From Spirosoma telluris (GTDB lineage: Bacteria > Bacteroidota > Bacteroidia > Cytophagales > Spirosomataceae): a stretch of DNA of 64,000 nucleotides. The DNA lies in the NCBI GenBank assembly GCA_003259005.1, contig QLII01000001.1:3178501-3242500 (forward strand), read 5' to 3'. Under the pieces are notes generated by a model. The model worked only from the letters and a program-made list of their open reading frames with translations. It was not told where the DNA came from and made no database searches. Below, piece after piece: positions 42,607 to 53,201 of the stretch. Both the position numbers and the translations under genes were made by a program. Position 1 is the first letter of the stretch, and each line of letters starts with the position of its first letter.

Positions 42607-43104
42607 ATGAAACGGCTACTCATCTTATCGCCAATCATTCTTCTTTGCCTCGCTATCATGGCTTGCAAACTAGATAATGATTTAGCGCCCGATACAATGA
42701 GTACTGAAAACAACCGTAACAACCAGATTGATACGACGAAAAATCGGTCGCTCGGCAGTCCTATGAAAATCAGAGTTAGTTCCAGCACGTTCACGGCAAT
42801 ACTGCTGAACAATGAGACAGCAACCGCCTTCAAAACCAGATTGCCGATGACCATTGAGATGAATGAGTTAAACGGGAATGAGAAATTTCATCGACTCCCA
42901 TCGAACCTGCCAATTAAGCCAGCAAATCCCGGTACAATTCAGACGGGCGATTTAATGTTGTATGGCTCCAATACGCTGGTGCTTTTCTATAAAACGTTTC
43001 GAACCTCGTACAGCTACACAAAACTGGGCCGGATCGATGACCCATCGGGCCTTGCTGCCGCCCTGGGTTCTGGTAACGTAACGGTTAGCTTTGCATTAGA
43101 GTAA
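42607..43104 (+). CDS. cyclophilin-like-fold lipoprotein
   Basis: 165 residues. Lipobox IMAC gives a lipid-modified start; a Asn-rich linker follows. From about residue 58 the domain MKIRVSSSTFTAILL, ELNGNEKFHRLP, GDLMLYGSNTLVLFY, YTKLGRIDDPSGL matches the small cyclophilin-like fold (Cyclophil_like2 type). No peptidyl-prolyl isomerase residues are recognisable. It heads a cluster with acetyltransferase, cupin and CMD proteins. Confidence 0.85.
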   Translation: MKRLLILSPIILLCLAIMACKLDNDLAPDTMSTENNRNNQIDTTKNRSLGSPMKIRVSSSTFTAILLNNETATAFKTRLPMTIEMNELNGNEKFHRLPSNLPIKPANPGTIQTGDLMLYGSNTLVLFYKTFRTSYSYTKLGRIDDPSGLAAALGSGNVTVSFALE

Positions 43105-43132
43105 ATAAAAAATCCGAAGAGCTGGTGACAAT

Positions 43133-43723
43133 ATGAGTAATCCCCAGAAGAATCAGGTATTTTTGAGCGAATAACCGCTGGTGAACCCCTACGAAAGGAT
43201 GATCCTGAGTACAATAAGTTTAGCGAAGTCGTAGCGCAAACGATCCGTTTATGCGTCGAGTTGAACACATCCTCAACCGATATTAACCAGATACGAAAAA
43301 AGCTGAGCCATATAATTGGAACGGAGATTGATGAATCCACAATAATCTTTCCCCCGTTTTATACCAACTTTGGCCGCTTTATTCGTCTCGGAAAAAACAT
43401 CTTCATCAACCATGCCTGTTCATTCCTGGATATTGGCGGCATCACCATTGAAGACGATGTGCAGATTGGTCCCAGAGTCAACCTCACGTCAGAAAACCAC
43501 CCGCTAGAGCCTAGTGAACGTAAAGTTCTTATTCACAGACCCATTCTGATCAAGCGCAACGCCTGGATCGGGCGGGAGCCACCATTTTGCCTGGCGTTAC
43601 CGTTGGCGAAAACGCCGTTGTGGCGGCTGGAGCCGTAGTAAGTCGGGATGTACCCCGGACACAGTAGTTGCCGGTATTCCAGCGAAGGTAGTAAAGACAG
43701 TACCAAACATCATCACAAAATGA
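43133..43723 (+). CDS. hexapeptide sugar O-acetyltransferase (maltose/galactoside acetyltransferase type), three frame breaks
   Basis: Repaired length is 197 residues. N-terminal AGEPLRKDDPEYNKF and the left-handed beta-helix (INHACSFLDIGGITIEDDVQIGPRVNL, ENHPLEPSER) are standard for the family; the end reads GENAVVAAGAVVSRDVPPDTVVAGIPAK after repair. The catalytic His of the NHPL loop is present. Breaks: G 43165, GGG 43570 and CCCC 43653. The stop overlaps the next start (ATGA 43720-43723). Confidence 0.88.
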
Positions 43724-44134
43724 CCTCAGATACTAACCCTCCCTTTTTCCTAAAGGCGATAAACTGACAAACGACTATTTTACGGGCGACGCCTTTCTGA
43801 CTCCCCTACTAGCAAAAGATAAAAATAACAATTTTGCAATGGGCAGCGTAACATTTGAGCCGGTGCCCGAACCAACTGGCATACACACCCAAAAGGACAG
43901 GTCTTACTAGTTACGGAAGGCGAAGGCTTTTACCAGGAAAAAGGTAAACCTGCTCAGCCCATAAAAAAAGGGGATGTCGTCACTATTCCTGAACAGGTCG
44001 AACATTGGCATGGCGCGTCGGCAGCTCATAAACTGGTTCATATCGCGATTACAAATTACCAGGGCGATACCAATGTGGTCTGGCTTTATCCGGTTTCGGA
44101 GGATGAATACGCAGAAGCCAACAAAACAAATTGA
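43720..44134 (+). CDS. cupin-domain protein, two frame breaks
   Basis: Repaired length is 138 residues. Cupin motif 1 is WHTHPKGQVLLVTEGEGFYQEKGK and motif 2 VTIPEQVEHWHGA, with the three metal His residues and Glu. This (R)-mandelonitrile-lyase-like type of cupin is often next to CMD proteins. Breaks: CC 43749 and GG 43862. It overlaps the acetyltransferase and is 4 bases from the CMD gene. Confidence 0.88.
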
Positions 44135-44138
44135 AACG

Positions 44139-45203
44139 ATGAGCAAAACCAACTTGCTGTCGGGACTACTGTTTTTTGTTCTCCAGTTATCAACAACGGC
44201 CATGAATGCACAACAGGCAACAGCCATCAATCAGGGATTAAACGCTCAGCAACAAAGCATCGTCGTCATATCGGCGTTAACTGCCACCGGTGATCTGGAC
44301 GGGTTGAAAGCGCGGTTGAACACAGGGCTTGATGCCGGTCTGACAATCAATGAGATCAAAGAACTATTGGTGCAGTTATATGCCTATTGTGGCTTTCCCA
44401 GAAGTCTGAACGGTATAAGCACGTTTATGAGGGTGTTGGAAGATCGAAAGGCGAAAGGTATTCAGGACCCGAAGGGAAAGGAAATCCGTTTGACAATCGA
44501 CCGTACTGACAGGTACGAACGGGGCAGAAAGGTGTTGGAAACATTGACCAAAACACCCCAACCAAAACCCGCACCCGGTTTTGGTGAATTCGCCCCCAGA
44601 ATAGATACCTTTTTAAAGGAGCATCTTTTTGCCGATGTATTCGACAGCGATGTGCTTACCTATCAGCAACGGGAATTGGTAACCATATCTGCCCTGGCAG
44701 CCATGCCGGGTGTCGAATCCCAATTACAGGTTCATCTAAAAATTGGGATGAATACAGGCCTTACAGACAATCAATTGGTAGATGTTGCGCGGTTAATCGA
44801 AACATTTATCAGCCGAACACAGGCAAACTCCCTACGAAAATTACTGGCAAAGCCAATTGCCCCCGTTATCGAAACGGATATGATGGTTCGCATTGCTGAA
44901 CTTGACATCGCATCGGATTATCTGGACGAATATAAAGCCATCCTGAAAGAAGAAGCCGAAAAATCTGTAAAAATAGAGCCAGGCGTTATTGCTATCTTTC
45001 CGATGTATGAGAAGGAAAAGCCAACCCAAATCAGGCTTGTAGAAGTATACGCAAGCTATGCAGCTTATCAAGCGCATTTGAAAACACCACATTTCCAGCA
45101 TTATAAAACGGCTACCCTAAAAATGGTGAAGTCCTTAACGTTAGTTGACATGGCTAGTCTTGACCCCGAAATGATGTTAGAGGTATTTAAAAAATTAAAA
45201 TGA
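44139..45203 (+). CDS. tandem carboxymuconolactone-decarboxylase domains fused to an ABM monooxygenase domain
   Basis: 354 residues from 44139 (MSKTNLLSG) with a signal peptide ending AMNAQQ. CMD domain 1 is about residues 25-120 (QQQSIVVISALTATGDL, ELLVQLYAYCGFPRSLNGI) and CMD domain 2 about 165-250 (QRELVTISALAAMPG). A third domain (about 258-354) is ABM/quinol-monooxygenase-like (VRIAELDI, EVYASYAAYQAHLKTPHF). Neither CMD has the AhpD CxxC. Export makes a role in detoxifying or modifying a small quinone or lactone outside the cytosol plausible. Confidence 0.85.
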   Translation: MSKTNLLSGLLFFVLQLSTTAMNAQQATAINQGLNAQQQSIVVISALTATGDLDGLKARLNTGLDAGLTINEIKELLVQLYAYCGFPRSLNGISTFMRVLEDRKAKGIQDPKGKEIRLTIDRTDRYERGRKVLETLTKTPQPKPAPGFGEFAPRIDTFLKEHLFADVFDSDVLTYQQRELVTISALAAMPGVESQLQVHLKIGMNTGLTDNQLVDVARLIETFISRTQANSLRKLLAKPIAPVIETDMMVRIAELDIASDYLDEYKAILKEEAEKSVKIEPGVIAIFPMYEKEKPTQIRLVEVYASYAAYQAHLKTPHFQHYKTATLKMVKSLTLVDMASLDPEMMLEVFKKLK

Positions 45204-45218
45204 GTCTTGAGACTAACA

Positions 45219-45401
45219 CTAGTGCTTTGCCAATTTAGTTTCTCGGGCCACCCACGCGGTAGTTTCTGTTGACTCTATAGGCTCTGACAATCACCATTAT
45301 AGCATCAAAAGAATCTAGTAGAATCAGAAGAATCTATTTTGGTCAGGCACTAGAGGACGTCCAATTTAGTAGCTAAAATTTCTATTTTGGCAAAGCACTA
45401 G
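45219..45401. repeat. dispersed repeat element with 15-bp terminal inverted repeats
   Basis: CTAGTGCTTTGCCAA (45219-45233) and its exact complement (45387-45401) bound a 183-base element with inner TCTATAG, AGAATCTA and AGAATCTATTTT words. It fills the gap between the CMD-ABM gene and yihY. It shares its ends with the elements at 54.1 and 56.4 kb. Confidence 0.75.
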
Positions 45402-45414
45402 CCTCGTCGGTTGC

Positions 45415-46449
45415 CTAGCTGTTCGCTTGTTCGACTTTTTTCTGGGTTGGTATCGTGGCCACGTCACGCTCACGTTCGGTTTGTTCCACGTATACTGCGT
45501 AGTCAGCGGGTTCGATTCGGATACCGAAATGGTTGGCATACGCCAGCGTGAATTCCGCGCCGAAATAAAGAATAGCCGCTGTATAGTAGATCCAGGTCAG
45601 AATAACAATTAACGAACCAGCGGCCCCATAGGTCGAACTGGTGCTAGTGGTTTCGATGTATAACCCAATCAGATAGCGCCCCAGCATGAAGAGTAAAGCC
45701 GTAAAGATGGCCCCTCCACGCACATCCTTCCAGGCGATTTTAGCATCAGGCAAAACTTTGAAAATGACACCAAACAAAACCGTAACGACACCTGTACTGA
45801 TCAGCAAATTAATCGCGCTGATAACATATACACCCAGGCCTGGCAGGTAACGCGTTAGGGTACTGCTCAGGGCTAATACCATCCCGTTTATAATCAGAGA
45901 AACCAGCAATAGAAACCCCAGACTAACGACTAGAGAAGACGATAACAGTCGATCTTTAAGGATTTTTACCCAGCCTTTCTTAGGTTTCGGTTTGACCCGC
46001 CAGATCAGATTGACCGAATCCTGAATTTCAACGAAGATACTCGTCGCACCCAGCACCAGCGTAAGGATACCAAGAACCAACGCAGTGCTGGTTTTTCCTG
46101 ACAGACCCACGCTTTTGATCATATCCTGAATTTGCTTGGCTGCTTCGTTGCCCACCAGGCCGTTGATCTGGCCAAATATCTGCCCACGAATGGCCTCTTC
46201 ACCAAAAAAAATACTGGTTAGCGAAATCACCAGTACAAGCAGTGGAGCCAGCGAGAAAATAGTGTAGTAGGCCAGGGCCGCACTCAATTTCAGGCAACGG
46301 TCGTCGAGGAAGCCATTGAATGAATCGCGTAATACAATCCAGGCATTTGAAAAGAAGCCTTTGTCGGCCTTGGTTTTCTTCGTCGTCATAAGCAGTGGTA
46401 TTGAATCGGCGAATAGTTTGGGATAGAGCCGTGTCAATAGATTTATCAT
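45415..46449 (-). CDS. YihY/BrkB-family membrane protein
   Basis: 344 residues if started at 46449 (MINLLTRLYPKLF); 46389 (MTTKKTK) is also possible, and a longer frame to 46608 looks non-coding. Six membrane segments: LSAALAYYTIFSLAPLLVLVI is the family mark, with LVLGATSIFVEIQDSVN and STYGAAGSLIVILTWIYYTA. The family was once called RNase BN by mistake; its real function is unknown. Confidence 0.9.
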   Translation of the reverse strand: MINLLTRLYPKLFADSIPLLMTTKKTKADKGFFSNAWIVLRDSFNGFLDDRCLKLSAALAYYTIFSLAPLLVLVISLTSIFFGEEAIRGQIFGQINGLVGNEAAKQIQDMIKSVGLSGKTSTALVLGILTLVLGATSIFVEIQDSVNLIWRVKPKPKKGWVKILKDRLLSSSLVVSLGFLLLVSLIINGMVLALSSTLTRYLPGLGVYVISAINLLISTGVVTVLFGVIFKVLPDAKIAWKDVRGGAIFTALLFMLGRYLIGLYIETTSTSSTYGAAGSLIVILTWIYYTAAILYFGAEFTLAYANHFGIRIEPADYAVYVEQTERERDVATIPTQKKVEQANS

Positions 46450-46735
46450 GAGCGTAGTAAGGTTATAGCTATCTGCTGAACCGTAGCAAAACTTATCAAT
46501 CAATTTCAGGTATAGAGATAACTCAAATGAAGGGCTGTTGTTACTAAACTTACTCTTATCTGAGGGTAGAGGCAAGCACGCTCCATTTATTTGTTCAGTA
46601 CCGGACAAAAACTGTACGATTTCGGACAGTGGGTTTAGTCAAAAAGGCTCTCTATTGCTCCCAATGGACTTTTTTGCGGTTGGCAGGCTATTTGTTTTGC
46701 AAAATTACAACTAATCACCTCAGTCATTTATTACC

Positions 46736-47073
46736 ATGCGCAGGGCCTTTTGGGGGAGTTTGAAGAAATCGTGTTGCTGGTTGTAGCCGCTTGTCCAGAA
46801 GAAGCCTATGGCGTCAACATCTGGGAAGATGTGCAGCAGCAAACCGGGCGTTCCATTACCATGAGTGCCGTTCATGCGACACTATACCGGCTGGAAGAGA
46901 AAGGGTATCTGGCCTCAACAATGGGTGGTGCAACGGCGGAACGGGGAGGACGAAGGAAACGATTTTTTGTCCTGACAGCCCTGGGCGTTCAGGCATTAAA
47001 TGATATTCAGGAGATGCGGAATCGTCTCTGGCAGGCGATTCCACCAGGAAAGTTTCAACTGATTGGCGGGTAG
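46736..47073 (+). CDS. PadR-family transcription regulator, frame break at the fifth codon
   Basis: Repaired length is 112 residues from the ATG at 46736; one T is missing at 46748-46751, so the frame as given begins at a TTG (46750). The winged helix is visible: YGVNIWEDVQQQTGRSITMSAVHATLYRLEEKGYL, then a wing with GRRKRFFVLTALG. It lies 90 bases before two FtsX permease genes, which it probably represses. Confidence 0.9.
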
Positions 47074-47130
47074 CGGAAAATGTAGAATGAAACACTCTGC
47101 ATTGCCGGTCTCCAGTAATTGACAATCACT

Positions 47131-47157
47131 CATTATCCATTGTCCATTAACCATTAT
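47131..47157. repeat. single arm of an AATGGATAATGG-type word repeat
   Basis: CATTATCCATTGTCCATTA followed by ACCATTAT uses the same words as the hairpins at 17.7 and 28.9 kb, but I find no pairing arm in this gap. It ends 6 bases before the FtsX start. Confidence 0.5.
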
Positions 47158-47162
47158 CTCCC

Positions 47163-49804
47163 ATGAAACCACCTCGTTGGGCTGACCGACTGCTGGAAAC
47201 CCTCCTGTCTCCTCACTTGCTCGAAGATGTGCAGGGAGATTTGCATGAGGTATTTTATAAACGGGTCAGCGAAATAGGCTTGGCAAAGGCCCGTCGGGAA
47301 TATGGCTGGGCGGTGTTGAACTACCTGACGCCGTTCTTTTTTAAGCTGACCTGGCGTAGCGATAAATCATCGGAATATCCTCAACCCTTTTTATACCATT
47401 CTGTTATGATACGCACCTATTTCACAATTGCCTGGCGGAGTCTGGTTCGCAATCGGCTTTACAGTATACTCAACATAGGTGGTCTGGCGCTGGGTATAGC
47501 TTGCTGTCTGCTTATCGGGTTGTACGTCTACGATGAATGGACTTTTGATCGATTTCAGGCAAACTATGGGCACATTTACCGACTAACGGAAAAGCAGAAA
47601 CAAGCTGATGGAATTTTCGATGTAGCCGTTACACCTGGTCCGCTGGCCCCCGCGCTTGCTAAAGATTTTCCTGAAATTGAGCAAACAACACGCATTGGTC
47701 GATGGTCGGGCTTATTGACGCAGGGACGACAGGCGGTGGAAGCAGAGCAGATGTTGATTGTTGATCCCTCTTTTTTTAGCCTGTTTAGCTTTCCGTTGGT
47801 AAAAGGCAATCCAAATACGGTGTTTCGCGGCCCCAACGAGGTGATTTTTTCGGAAAGCATGGCCCAACGGTTCTTTGGGGCAGGCTGGTCACGAAAGAAT
47901 GTTTTGGGGCAGTTGATTCAACTCAATACACAGCATGCCTTGACACTGGTGGGCATAGCCCGTAATCCGCCTGGTAGTTCACACATCCAGTTCGATGTGC
48001 TACTACCGTTCAAGTGGCTGGTTGCAAACGATGAATGGAGTCAGAAATGGAATAGCAACAACTTTCATACCTACGTTCAACTGCGCTCTAAGCCAGAAGG
48101 TGACCCCATCAATTCTATTGCCTTCGCCGATAAAATCAGGAACCAATTGAAACACTACGATAGCGGCAACGAAACCCAACTGTTTCTACAACCCCTGTCA
48201 GCCATTTACCTGCGCTCAAAATTCGCCTTTGAGACTGATTGGGGTAAGCGGAGTGATATTGCCTACATCCGTATTTTCGTCGTGGTTGGGTTAATTGTTT
48301 TGCTTATTGCCGTCATTAACTTCATCAACCTCGCCACAGCGCGGGCATCCCGACGAGCCAAAGAAGTAGGCGTGCGTAAAACGGTAGGGGCACAACGGTT
48401 TGGTTTAGTAAGCCAATTCCTGTGCGAATCACTGTTGATGACCAGTCTTGCGGTTATCCTTGCCCTGCTGCTAGCCGAAAACCTATTACCACTCTTCAAC
48501 GATATTGCGGGAAAGGCTATTCAACTTCCCTATCAACTACCCATGTTCTGGTTGGCCCTGGCGGGCCTAATGGGCGTAGTAAGTCTATTAACAGGCCTAT
48601 ATCCGGCATTTTTCTTATCGTCATTCCGACCAGCAATTGTTTTGAAAGGCGTATTCAATGTACAGGCGGGCCGTGGTTTTCGGCAGTCGCTGGTGGTGGG
48701 GCAGTTTGTTCTATCAATCATTCTGGTCATTAGCACCGTGGTAATTTATAGGCAATTGGCCTACATGCAAAGCGCCAAATTAGGGTTCGAAAAATCACAG
48801 TTGCTCTACGTGCGACTTAAGGGCGACCTTCGGTTCAAGGCGCAACAAGTCAAAAGCCAGGTAGCGCAATTGCCAGGCGTCGCGAAGGTTTCGGCCACTA
48901 CGAGCAACTTAGTGGGATCATGAACTCTACGGTAATAGAATGGGAGGGCCAAGCTCCTAAAGATGAGTTTCTGATGACAAACATGAACATCGACCCCGAC
49001 TTTGTGCAAACAACGGGTATGAAGTTGGCGGCTGGCCGAAATTTTTCTTCACAGATTCCGTCCGATACTTCGTCGAAACTGGGTGCGTATCTGATCAACG
49101 AAACCGCTGCCAAACGAATGGGATGGACACCCAACAGAGCACTCGGAAAGCGTATTAAACACTGGGGACAGGAAGGTCAGGTAGTTGGCGTGCTGAAAGA
49201 TTTTCATTTTCGGCCCTTGCGCGTTGCGATTGATCCTTTCATTTTTCGCTTCCAACCGCTGGCTCCGTACTTTACCTTGCTGGTCAAAATTAAACCCGAT
49301 GCTGTGCAGAGCACCCTATCTGACCTGACATCGGTATATAAAAAATCAGATCCCGCGAATCCGATTACATACGGCTTTGTCGATCAGGATCTGGATGCAC
49401 AATACCAGGCTGAACAACGGGTCGGGCGTATTATTTTCTATTTTTCAGCCTTGACTATTCTAATTGCCTGCCTTGGCCTATTCGGTTTGGCCACCTTCAC
49501 GGCTGAGCAACGTACCACAGAAATTGGGGTTCGCAAAGTCCTGGGGGCGTCCGTAACAAGTATTGTGGCGCTTCTGTCGAAGGAATTCATGAAACTGGTT
49601 CTGATCGCTATTGTGATTGCATCGCCCATTGCAGGGTATGCAATGAATCGCTGGTTGCAGGATTTTGCCTACAAAATCACTCTCGACTGGTGGGTATTCG
49701 CTCTGGCGGGATTACTAGCGGTTACCATTGCCTTGCTAACGGTCAGTTTCCAAAGTGTCAAAGCAGCGCTGACAAACCCGGCCACCTCCCTTCGGTCGGA
49801 ATGA
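47163..49804 (+). CDS. FtsX/MacB-type ABC permease with N-terminal prefix domain, one frame break
   Basis: Repaired length is 880 residues. A prefix domain (about residues 1-65; PPRWADRLLETLLSPHLLED, KARREYGWAVLNYL) precedes a MacB-like half: one membrane helix, a large periplasmic domain and three helices, then the same arrangement again. EVGVRKTVGA and EIGVRKVLGA mark the two FtsX domains. No ATP-binding protein lies adjacent, so it must use one encoded elsewhere. The frame breaks at GGG 48913-48915. The stop overlaps the next start (ATGA 49801-49804). Confidence 0.9.
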
Positions 49805-52443
49805 AGAATAACCATACCCCACCCCATTGGGCTGACCGGCTTCTGGAAACCTTCCTGTCTCCTCATATGCTAGAGGATGTACAGGGGGATTTGCATGAGG
49901 TATTTTATAAACGGGTCAGCGAAGTAGGCTTGGCAAAGGCTCGTCGGGAGTATTGCTGGGCGGTATTGCAGTATTTGAGTCCGTACTTTTTTAAAGCACT
50001 CAACCAGAGCAGCAAATCAACGATCCAACATGTTATAGACTATCCGTCTCCATCCTTACTGAACCCTGCTATGATAAGCAATTATGTAAAAATCGCCTGG
50101 CGAAATATCGCCCACAACAAATCGTTTTCGACCATCAATATCCTCGGCCTAGCCCTTGGAATGGCCTGTTGCTTCATGATTATACTCTGGATTCAGGACG
50201 AATTCAGAGTCGATGCCTATCATGCCAACGGGCCGCAGCTTTATAATGTGATGGAACGTCAGTTTTACGATGGTAAGGTGGATGCTGGTCGCGGAACTCC
50301 CGCCCTACTCGCCGATGAATTGAAAAAAGAATTTCCCGAAATCGTGTATGCTGCCGGACTTTCCTGGGAAGAAGAGCGTACCTTTTCGGTGGGTGATAAA
50401 TTGAATAAGGAGAAAGGACGATGGGCTGGGGCCGATTGGTTTAAAATGTACAGTATTCCCTTACTGGCCGGAACCGCCGAAACGGCCCTGAACGCGCCCT
50501 CCAACATAGCGATCTCCCGGAAACTGGCAGAAAATTATTTTGGCAGCCCCCAGGCGGCAATGGGGAAGAGCATCCGGATCGGCAACAAAGAGGATTATCA
50601 GGTTAGTGCGGTTTTCGATGTCCCATTAGCCAGCTCGGTAACCTACGACTACCTGTTGAGTTGGAAAGACATGATTAGCCACAACGAATGGTTGAAGGAT
50701 TGGGGAACCAACGCTCCCGAAACCCGTATTCAACTGGCCGTCGATCGGAATGGCAACACCGTCCATCCAGCCCGGCTGGAAGCCAAGATGAAATCGTTTC
50801 TGAAAAGCCGTAATCCGAGTATAGCGAAAAGCGGTTCTGATATTCAGCTTTTTCTACAACCGTATCAGGAAGCCTATCTCTACTCCAATTTCAAGAATGG
50901 GTATCAGGACGGTGGCCGTATTGAATACGTCCGGCTGTTTGGGATCGTGGCCGTTTTTATTCTGCTGATTGCTTGCATCAATTTCATGAATTTGGCAACG
51001 GCGCGCTCCGTTAAACGCGCTCGCGAGGTGGGGGTTCGAAAAGTGGTTGGCGCCGGGCGTGGCTGGCTGATCGGGCAGTTTATTGGCGAGGCTTTGGTAT
51101 TAACATGCCTGGCTTTGCTGATCGCACTGGCTACGGTTTGGTTATTACTGCCCACCTTCAATAGTCTGACAGAGAAGCACATTACGTTTCAATTGACCGA
51201 TGCTTCGTTCTGGATTATTTTGGCAGGCATGACGCTCGTTACCGGTCTGATTGCCGGCAGCTATCCTGCTCTCTTTTTGTCGTCGCTGAACCCGATTCGG
51301 GTGCTGAAAGGTACGGTAAAGTTTAGCTCCGGGGCGCGACTTTTTCGGCAGGGGCTGGTCGTTTTTCAATTTGCACTGTCGTTGTTGCTCATCATCGGAA
51401 CGATCATCGTATACCGGCAAATCAACTTTATTCAGACCAAGAATCTGGGATTTGATCGGGAAGGGATGATATATGTGTCGTCGGAGGGTGAGCTTGGGAC
51501 TAAATACAATACGTTTAAAGAGCAGCTATTACAAATGTCTGGAATTCAGTCTGTAACAAAGATGGATGGTACACCTACCAATGGCTTTGGTAGTACAGGC
51601 AACGTTCAATGGCCAGGTAAAGACCCCAAAGCCAGCATTCAATTTCAGTTTTCCAAAGTCGATTACGACTTCACGAAAACGTTGAAAGTAAAGGTCAAAG
51701 GGCGAGACTTTTCGAAGACTTTTGGGGCGGATTCGACTAGTTACCTTATTAACGAAACGGCGGCCCGGCGCATTGGCTACAACGATCCAATCGGTAAACC
51801 GCTGACCCTTTGGGGCAAACCCGGTACAATTATTGGTGTCATTGCCGACTATCACCAAAGCTCCATGCACACCGCCATTGAACCATTCATTGCCAAATTA
51901 GGCGACGGACAAATTATTATTGTTCGCATCCAGCCCGGCCAGACGAAACAGGCACTAACAAGTCTGGAAACACTGGCGCGGCAACTGAATCCGAAATTTC
52001 CGTTTCGCTACCGGTTTGCCGATGAAGCGTTTCAGACCTTGTACCGTAGCGAAACCGTTGTTGGATCGCTGGCAAACTATTTTGCCTTTCTGGCTATTTT
52101 CATCTCCTGTTTAGGCTTGTTCGGACTGGCAGCTTTTACGGCCGAACAGCGCACGAAAGAAATTGGTGTGCGCAAAGTACTGGGCGCTTCGGTGCTGAGT
52201 GTCGTTGCGCTGCTTTCACAGGATTTTATCAAACTGGTGCTGATCGCCATCGTTATTTCGTCACCAATTGCGTGGTTTGGTATGAGCCGCTGGTTGCAGG
52301 AGTACGTCTACAAAATTGACATCTCCTGGTGGATTTTTGCTCTGGCGGGGCTACTGGCAATCGGAATCGCTTTGCTGACGATCAGTTTTCAAAGTATCAA
52401 AGCCGCTTTGATGAATCCGGTGAAGAGCTTGCGGAGTGAGTAA
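49801..52443 (+). CDS. second FtsX/MacB-type ABC permease, tandem paralogue
   Basis: 880 residues, exactly the length of its upstream paralogue, and intact. The start at 49801 (MKNNHTPPHW) overlaps the TGA of the first gene. Same architecture: prefix domain, membrane helix, MacB periplasmic domain, three helices, repeated. EVGVRKVVGA and EIGVRKVLGA mark the FtsX domains. The first 150 bases are nearly identical to those of the first gene while the periplasmic parts differ. Such permeases move lipids, peptides or drugs across the envelope, usually under PadR control. Confidence 0.92.
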   Translation: MKNNHTPPHWADRLLETFLSPHMLEDVQGDLHEVFYKRVSEVGLAKARREYCWAVLQYLSPYFFKALNQSSKSTIQHVIDYPSPSLLNPAMISNYVKIAWRNIAHNKSFSTINILGLALGMACCFMIILWIQDEFRVDAYHANGPQLYNVMERQFYDGKVDAGRGTPALLADELKKEFPEIVYAAGLSWEEERTFSVGDKLNKEKGRWAGADWFKMYSIPLLAGTAETALNAPSNIAISRKLAENYFGSPQAAMGKSIRIGNKEDYQVSAVFDVPLASSVTYDYLLSWKDMISHNEWLKDWGTNAPETRIQLAVDRNGNTVHPARLEAKMKSFLKSRNPSIAKSGSDIQLFLQPYQEAYLYSNFKNGYQDGGRIEYVRLFGIVAVFILLIACINFMNLATARSVKRAREVGVRKVVGAGRGWLIGQFIGEALVLTCLALLIALATVWLLLPTFNSLTEKHITFQLTDASFWIILAGMTLVTGLIAGSYPALFLSSLNPIRVLKGTVKFSSGARLFRQGLVVFQFALSLLLIIGTIIVYRQINFIQTKNLGFDREGMIYVSSEGELGTKYNTFKEQLLQMSGIQSVTKMDGTPTNGFGSTGNVQWPGKDPKASIQFQFSKVDYDFTKTLKVKVKGRDFSKTFGADSTSYLINETAARRIGYNDPIGKPLTLWGKPGTIIGVIADYHQSSMHTAIEPFIAKLGDGQIIIVRIQPGQTKQALTSLETLARQLNPKFPFRYRFADEAFQTLYRSETVVGSLANYFAFLAIFISCLGLFGLAAFTAEQRTKEIGVRKVLGASVLSVVALLSQDFIKLVLIAIVISSPIAWFGMSRWLQEYVYKIDISWWIFALAGLLAIGIALLTISFQSIKAALMNPVKSLRSE

Positions 52444-52685
52444 GCCCTGCGTATAGGTCACCCATTCTTCCTGTCAGATTGTTAGTTAACAAATTACCTT
52501 GCTACCGAAGATACCTCCCTGTTTTACTATGTCTGGTGATGGCTTTTCATTAAGCATCTTTTTAATGCTTTCATACGTAGTTTTTATCCCATAGTCGTGA
52601 AATAGATTTTAGAACGTAAAAAGATTACGTTCTATGAGGGTTAAACTTGCCTATACATTCACATTGGCTACTAGCATTAACGACT

Positions 52686-53078
52686 ATGAAAAAAGTAACG
52701 GGCCTCGGCGGCATATTTTTCAAATGCAATGACCCCAAAGGTATGAACGCATGGTATGCCAAAAACCTGGGATTGACTACCAGCGAATATGGAACGACGT
52801 TTGAGTGGCGGCAGGCTGATGATCCGTCGAAAAAAGGATCTACAGCCTGGTGTGCATTCCCCGAAAACACGGCCTATTTCAATCCGTCTGTAAAGCCATT
52901 TATGATCAATTACCGGGTGGAAAATATAGCTGCGCTGGTTGATGAACTAAAAAAAGACAATGTGACTATTGTTGATGAAATAGCGGAGTATGAGTATGGT
53001 AAATTCGTACATGTGCTTGACCCGGAAGGCAACATCATTGAGCTTTGGGAGCCCAATGATAATTCGGAGCAGGAGTAA
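52686..53078 (+). CDS. VOC-family protein (glyoxalase-fold)
   Basis: 130 residues from 52686 (MKKVTGLGGIFFKCNDPKGM). GMNAWYAKNLGL and FVHVLDPEGNIIELWEP are the standard landmarks, with a C-terminal metal Glu in IELWEP. Substrate unknown; the homologous neighbour is about 125 bases downstream, but with low similarity. Confidence 0.88.
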   Translation: MKKVTGLGGIFFKCNDPKGMNAWYAKNLGLTTSEYGTTFEWRQADDPSKKGSTAWCAFPENTAYFNPSVKPFMINYRVENIAALVDELKKDNVTIVDEIAEYEYGKFVHVLDPEGNIIELWEPNDNSEQE

Positions 53079-53201
53079 AATTTCATATCTATCGCTATTC
53101 GCTTAACCACAGTCAAAACTGGCTCACCAAAAGGACACGCCGATTGGGTAACCCATTGAATGATCGGGGAAAACGAGTAGTTAACGAAACAACAAAGACG
53201 A

